Below the pieces are notes generated by a model. It was not told the origin of the DNA. It did no database searches and saw nothing but the letters and a program-made list of their open reading frames with translations. Below are positions 5,534 to 6,881 of a stretch of DNA of 6,881 bases, piece by piece. The position numbers were made by a program, and so were the translations under genes. The DNA comes from an uncultured Bacilli bacterium. GTDB taxonomy: Bacteria; Bacillota_I; Bacilli_A; RF39; UBA660. Where the stretch lies: contig CALVXV010000064.1 of the NCBI GenBank assembly GCA_944371685.1, positions 1 to 6,881 on the forward strand. Reading direction: 5' to 3'. Each line of letters starts with the position of its first letter. Within the stretch, counting starts at the first letter, position 1.

Positions 5534-5746
5534 ATGGATAATATACCTGAAATAACCAAACAAAAAGCTAAAATAGCTGGTGAAAAATTATTAATATATT
5601 CTGGACTTATTACCCTAGGTAAAGGAGTACTATCTCAAAATGAAAGTATTATTTTAGGTGCTATAATTTTAGAAACCATCAGCATAAAAGCTTTAATTAG
5701 TTCTAAAAAAGAACTAAAAACAATGAGAAAAAGAAAAAATATGTAA
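5534..5746 (+). CDS. Small two-helix membrane protein, 70 aa, paralogue-like to its upstream neighbour
   Basis: No family is recognised. A polar N-terminus (1-17) is followed by hydrophobic segments at about 18-34 and 38-54, split by 'SQNES', and a basic tail ('KKELKTMRKRKNM', 58-70). Topology, length, the 'GLITLGKGVLSQN' segment and 'ALISS' match the upstream protein, so the pair may come from an old tandem duplication and may act together. The gene begins 8 bases after its neighbour's stop and is the last gene before the terminator at 5757-5778, so it closes the dnaG operon. The start ATG 5534 is preferred over GTG 5528 because of the overlapping ribosome binding site. Confidence 0.72.
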   Translation: MDNIPEITKQKAKIAGEKLLIYSGLITLGKGVLSQNESIILGAIILETISIKALISSKKELKTMRKRKNM

Positions 5747-5756
5747 ATCTTACATT

Positions 5757-5778
5757 CAGCTTAATAGCTGTTTTTTTT
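5757..5778 (+). terminator. Terminator of the dnaG-rpoD-trmK operon
   Basis: CAGCT (5757-5761) pairs with AGCTG (5766-5770) around the loop TAAT, followed by eight T (5771-5778). The stem is only 5 bp, but the T-run is long and the position, 11 bases after the last stop, is right. Confidence 0.6.
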
Positions 5779-5884
5779 CTTGTAAAATAAAGGTATAAAC
5801 CTTAAAATATCAAACTTTACAAATACCTTACATAAGAAAATCATATAATATATAATTAAAATAATGGTAAAATACGCAAGAATA

Positions 5885-5893
5885 TGTTATGAT
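5885..5893 (+). promoter_or_regulatory. Extended -10 promoter for the surface-protein gene
   Basis: TG-T-TATGAT is an extended -10 element (TG 5885-5886, hexamer 5888-5893). The -35 position (about 5865-5870, TGGTAA) is poor, as is common with extended -10 promoters. Transcription would begin near 5900, about 34 bases before the ATG. The rest of 5779-5884 is A/T-rich with nothing else I can support. Confidence 0.4.
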
Positions 5894-5933
5894 ATTAATA
5901 TAAGAATACGTAAAATAAAGAAAGGTGAAAGTT

Positions 5934-6881
5934 ATGCATAGATCTAAAAAAAGAAGAAATATAGTTATAATAAGTTTAGTTGCCGTATTACTATGCATGG
6001 TTGTCGGTTATGCCACTTATTCAACTAACTTAGAATTAAAAGGAACTTCTGAGATCACCTCTAATTGGGATATTCAAATCACTGACGTTACAAATGGTAC
6101 CCCAACCGGCAATGCTGAAAATGCTATTGCTCCTGATTGGGATGCCTTAAGTGCATCTTTTGAAGCCAATTTATATGACAAAGGCGATGCCATGGAATAT
6201 GATGTCACTATAACCAATAAAGGAACTTTAGACGCTAAATTAGATAATATTATAACCAATGCTCAAAATGCTAATACAGATGCCGTAATTATAACCTTTA
6301 CTGGCTATAAAAAAGGTGAGATTTTAAAACAAAATGAAAGTAAAGTTGTTCATGTTAAAATAGAATATAATCCAAACTATGAAGGTGGCGAAACTTCAGG
6401 TGAAGTTGACGTTGACTTTGACTTTGTTCAGGATAATAAAGATCCAGAACAACCATCTACATATTTACTTACCTTTGATTATCAAACAAACGGTGGAACT
6501 AGAGTTGATAGTGAAGGAGAGTATCTAATCTCTGGCAGTAATGTTGACCTATCTAATAAAGCCTATAAAGATGGCTGGACATTTGTTGGTTGGAATACTA
6601 ATAAGAATGCTAAAGAAGCCTTAACATCATACACAATGGATGCTGCCAGCACCACACTATACGCCATTTATAAAAAAGATTTAAAAGCTTTATACCAATC
6701 AAGTGATGGTGTAAATGAAATAGGTAAAACCGAGGATAATTGTTCAATCTTTAATAATGAAACATCATGCAATATATCTTTACCATCAATTACCCCAGTT
6801 TCTGGTTATGTAGCTGGAGGATGGTACCTTGAAGAAAATCAAATAGGTAATCCAGGAGATAACTATACTTTAACTGATAAT
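5934..6881 (+). CDS. Surface protein with N-terminal membrane anchor and InlB-type repeat (3' end outside window)
   Basis: The frame is open from ATG 5934 to the window end (316 codons). AAAGGTGA (5921-5928) is the ribosome binding site. A basic start (HRSKKRR) and a hydrophobic segment (about 9-27) form an uncleaved anchor or signal peptide, followed by 'GYATYSTNLELKGTSEITSN' (25-44). That pattern is typical of anchored gut-Bacilli proteins reminiscent of camelysin/TasA-like proteins. Residues 45-168 are beta-rich ('NWDIQITDV', 'AMEYDVTITNKGTLDAKL', 'VKIEYNPNY'). Residues 178-247 form an InlB B-repeat (Listeria-Bacteroides repeat): 'LTFDYQTNGG', 'GWTFVGWNTN' and a closing 'TLYAIYKK'. A second, divergent repeat begins at about 251 ('GYVAGGWYLEE', 291-301) and carries C270 and C279, which could form a disulfide. 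The protein is expected outside the membrane, perhaps in adhesion (inference). All Trp codons are TGG. It is a separate unit from the dnaG operon. Confidence 0.85.
   Translation, partial: MHRSKKRRNIVIISLVAVLLCMVVGYATYSTNLELKGTSEITSNWDIQITDVTNGTPTGNAENAIAPDWDALSASFEANLYDKGDAMEYDVTITNKGTLDAKLDNIITNAQNANTDAVIITFTGYKKGEILKQNESKVVHVKIEYNPNYEGGETSGEVDVDFDFVQDNKDPEQPSTYLLTFDYQTNGGTRVDSEGEYLISGSNVDLSNKAYKDGWTFVGWNTNKNAKEALTSYTMDAASTTLYAIYKKDLKALYQSSDGVNEIGKTEDNCSIFNNETSCNISLPSITPVSGYVAGGWYLEENQIGNPGDNYTLTDN

Overview
The window is AT-rich (roughly 30% G+C over most of its length). Its gene order and protein types suggest a low-G+C Firmicute, most likely an uncultured gut member of the Bacilli (RF39/Erysipelotrichales-like). 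This placement is an inference from three things: a dnaG-rpoD-trmK operon, a DUF6512 membrane protein, and surface proteins that combine a signal anchor with an InlB-type repeat. Every Trp I checked in intact genes is TGG, and TGA is used as a normal stop, so the standard bacterial code (11) applies.

Left part (1-930), accessory. The 3' end of an Rpn/PDDEXK-type transposase gene ends in a hairpin terminator. A decayed fragment of a surface-protein gene (392-895) follows directly. It has no start codon and carries an in-frame TGA where its family has a conserved Trp. It still encodes the C-terminal '..GKVAL..WTLS..VRP..' domain and ends in its own terminator. From the TGA onward the composition changes: about 49% G+C against about 31%, and A falls from 40% to about 20%. 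Codons at the variable positions are nearly all NNY, while the invariant framework codons mostly lack adenine. That is the footprint expected of a diversity-generating retroelement (DGR) variable region made by mutating AAY codons. It is the most interesting observation here. No reverse transcriptase or template repeat lies in the window.

Middle (931-2040). A small orphan gene of unknown function (1047-1391) has a near-consensus sigma-A promoter and a strong ribosome binding site. It converges on, and overlaps by 13 bp, a DUF6512 membrane-protein gene on the minus strand (1379-1912). The 128 bp between that gene and dnaG hold a readable minus-strand promoter and a weaker candidate for dnaG.

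Core operon (2041-5746). dnaG (primase), rpoD/sigA (housekeeping sigma factor), a short trmK (tRNA m1A22 methyltransferase, catalytic domain only) and two small two-helix membrane proteins lie head to tail, with gaps of a few bases or overlaps. A hairpin terminator follows. The two small proteins resemble each other and sit where Bacillus relatives carry yqfO, so they look like a lineage-specific tandem duplication.

Right end (5771-6881). A leader with an extended -10 promoter drives a surface-protein gene that runs off the window. It encodes an N-terminal membrane anchor, a beta-rich domain, an InlB B-type repeat and the start of another repeat.
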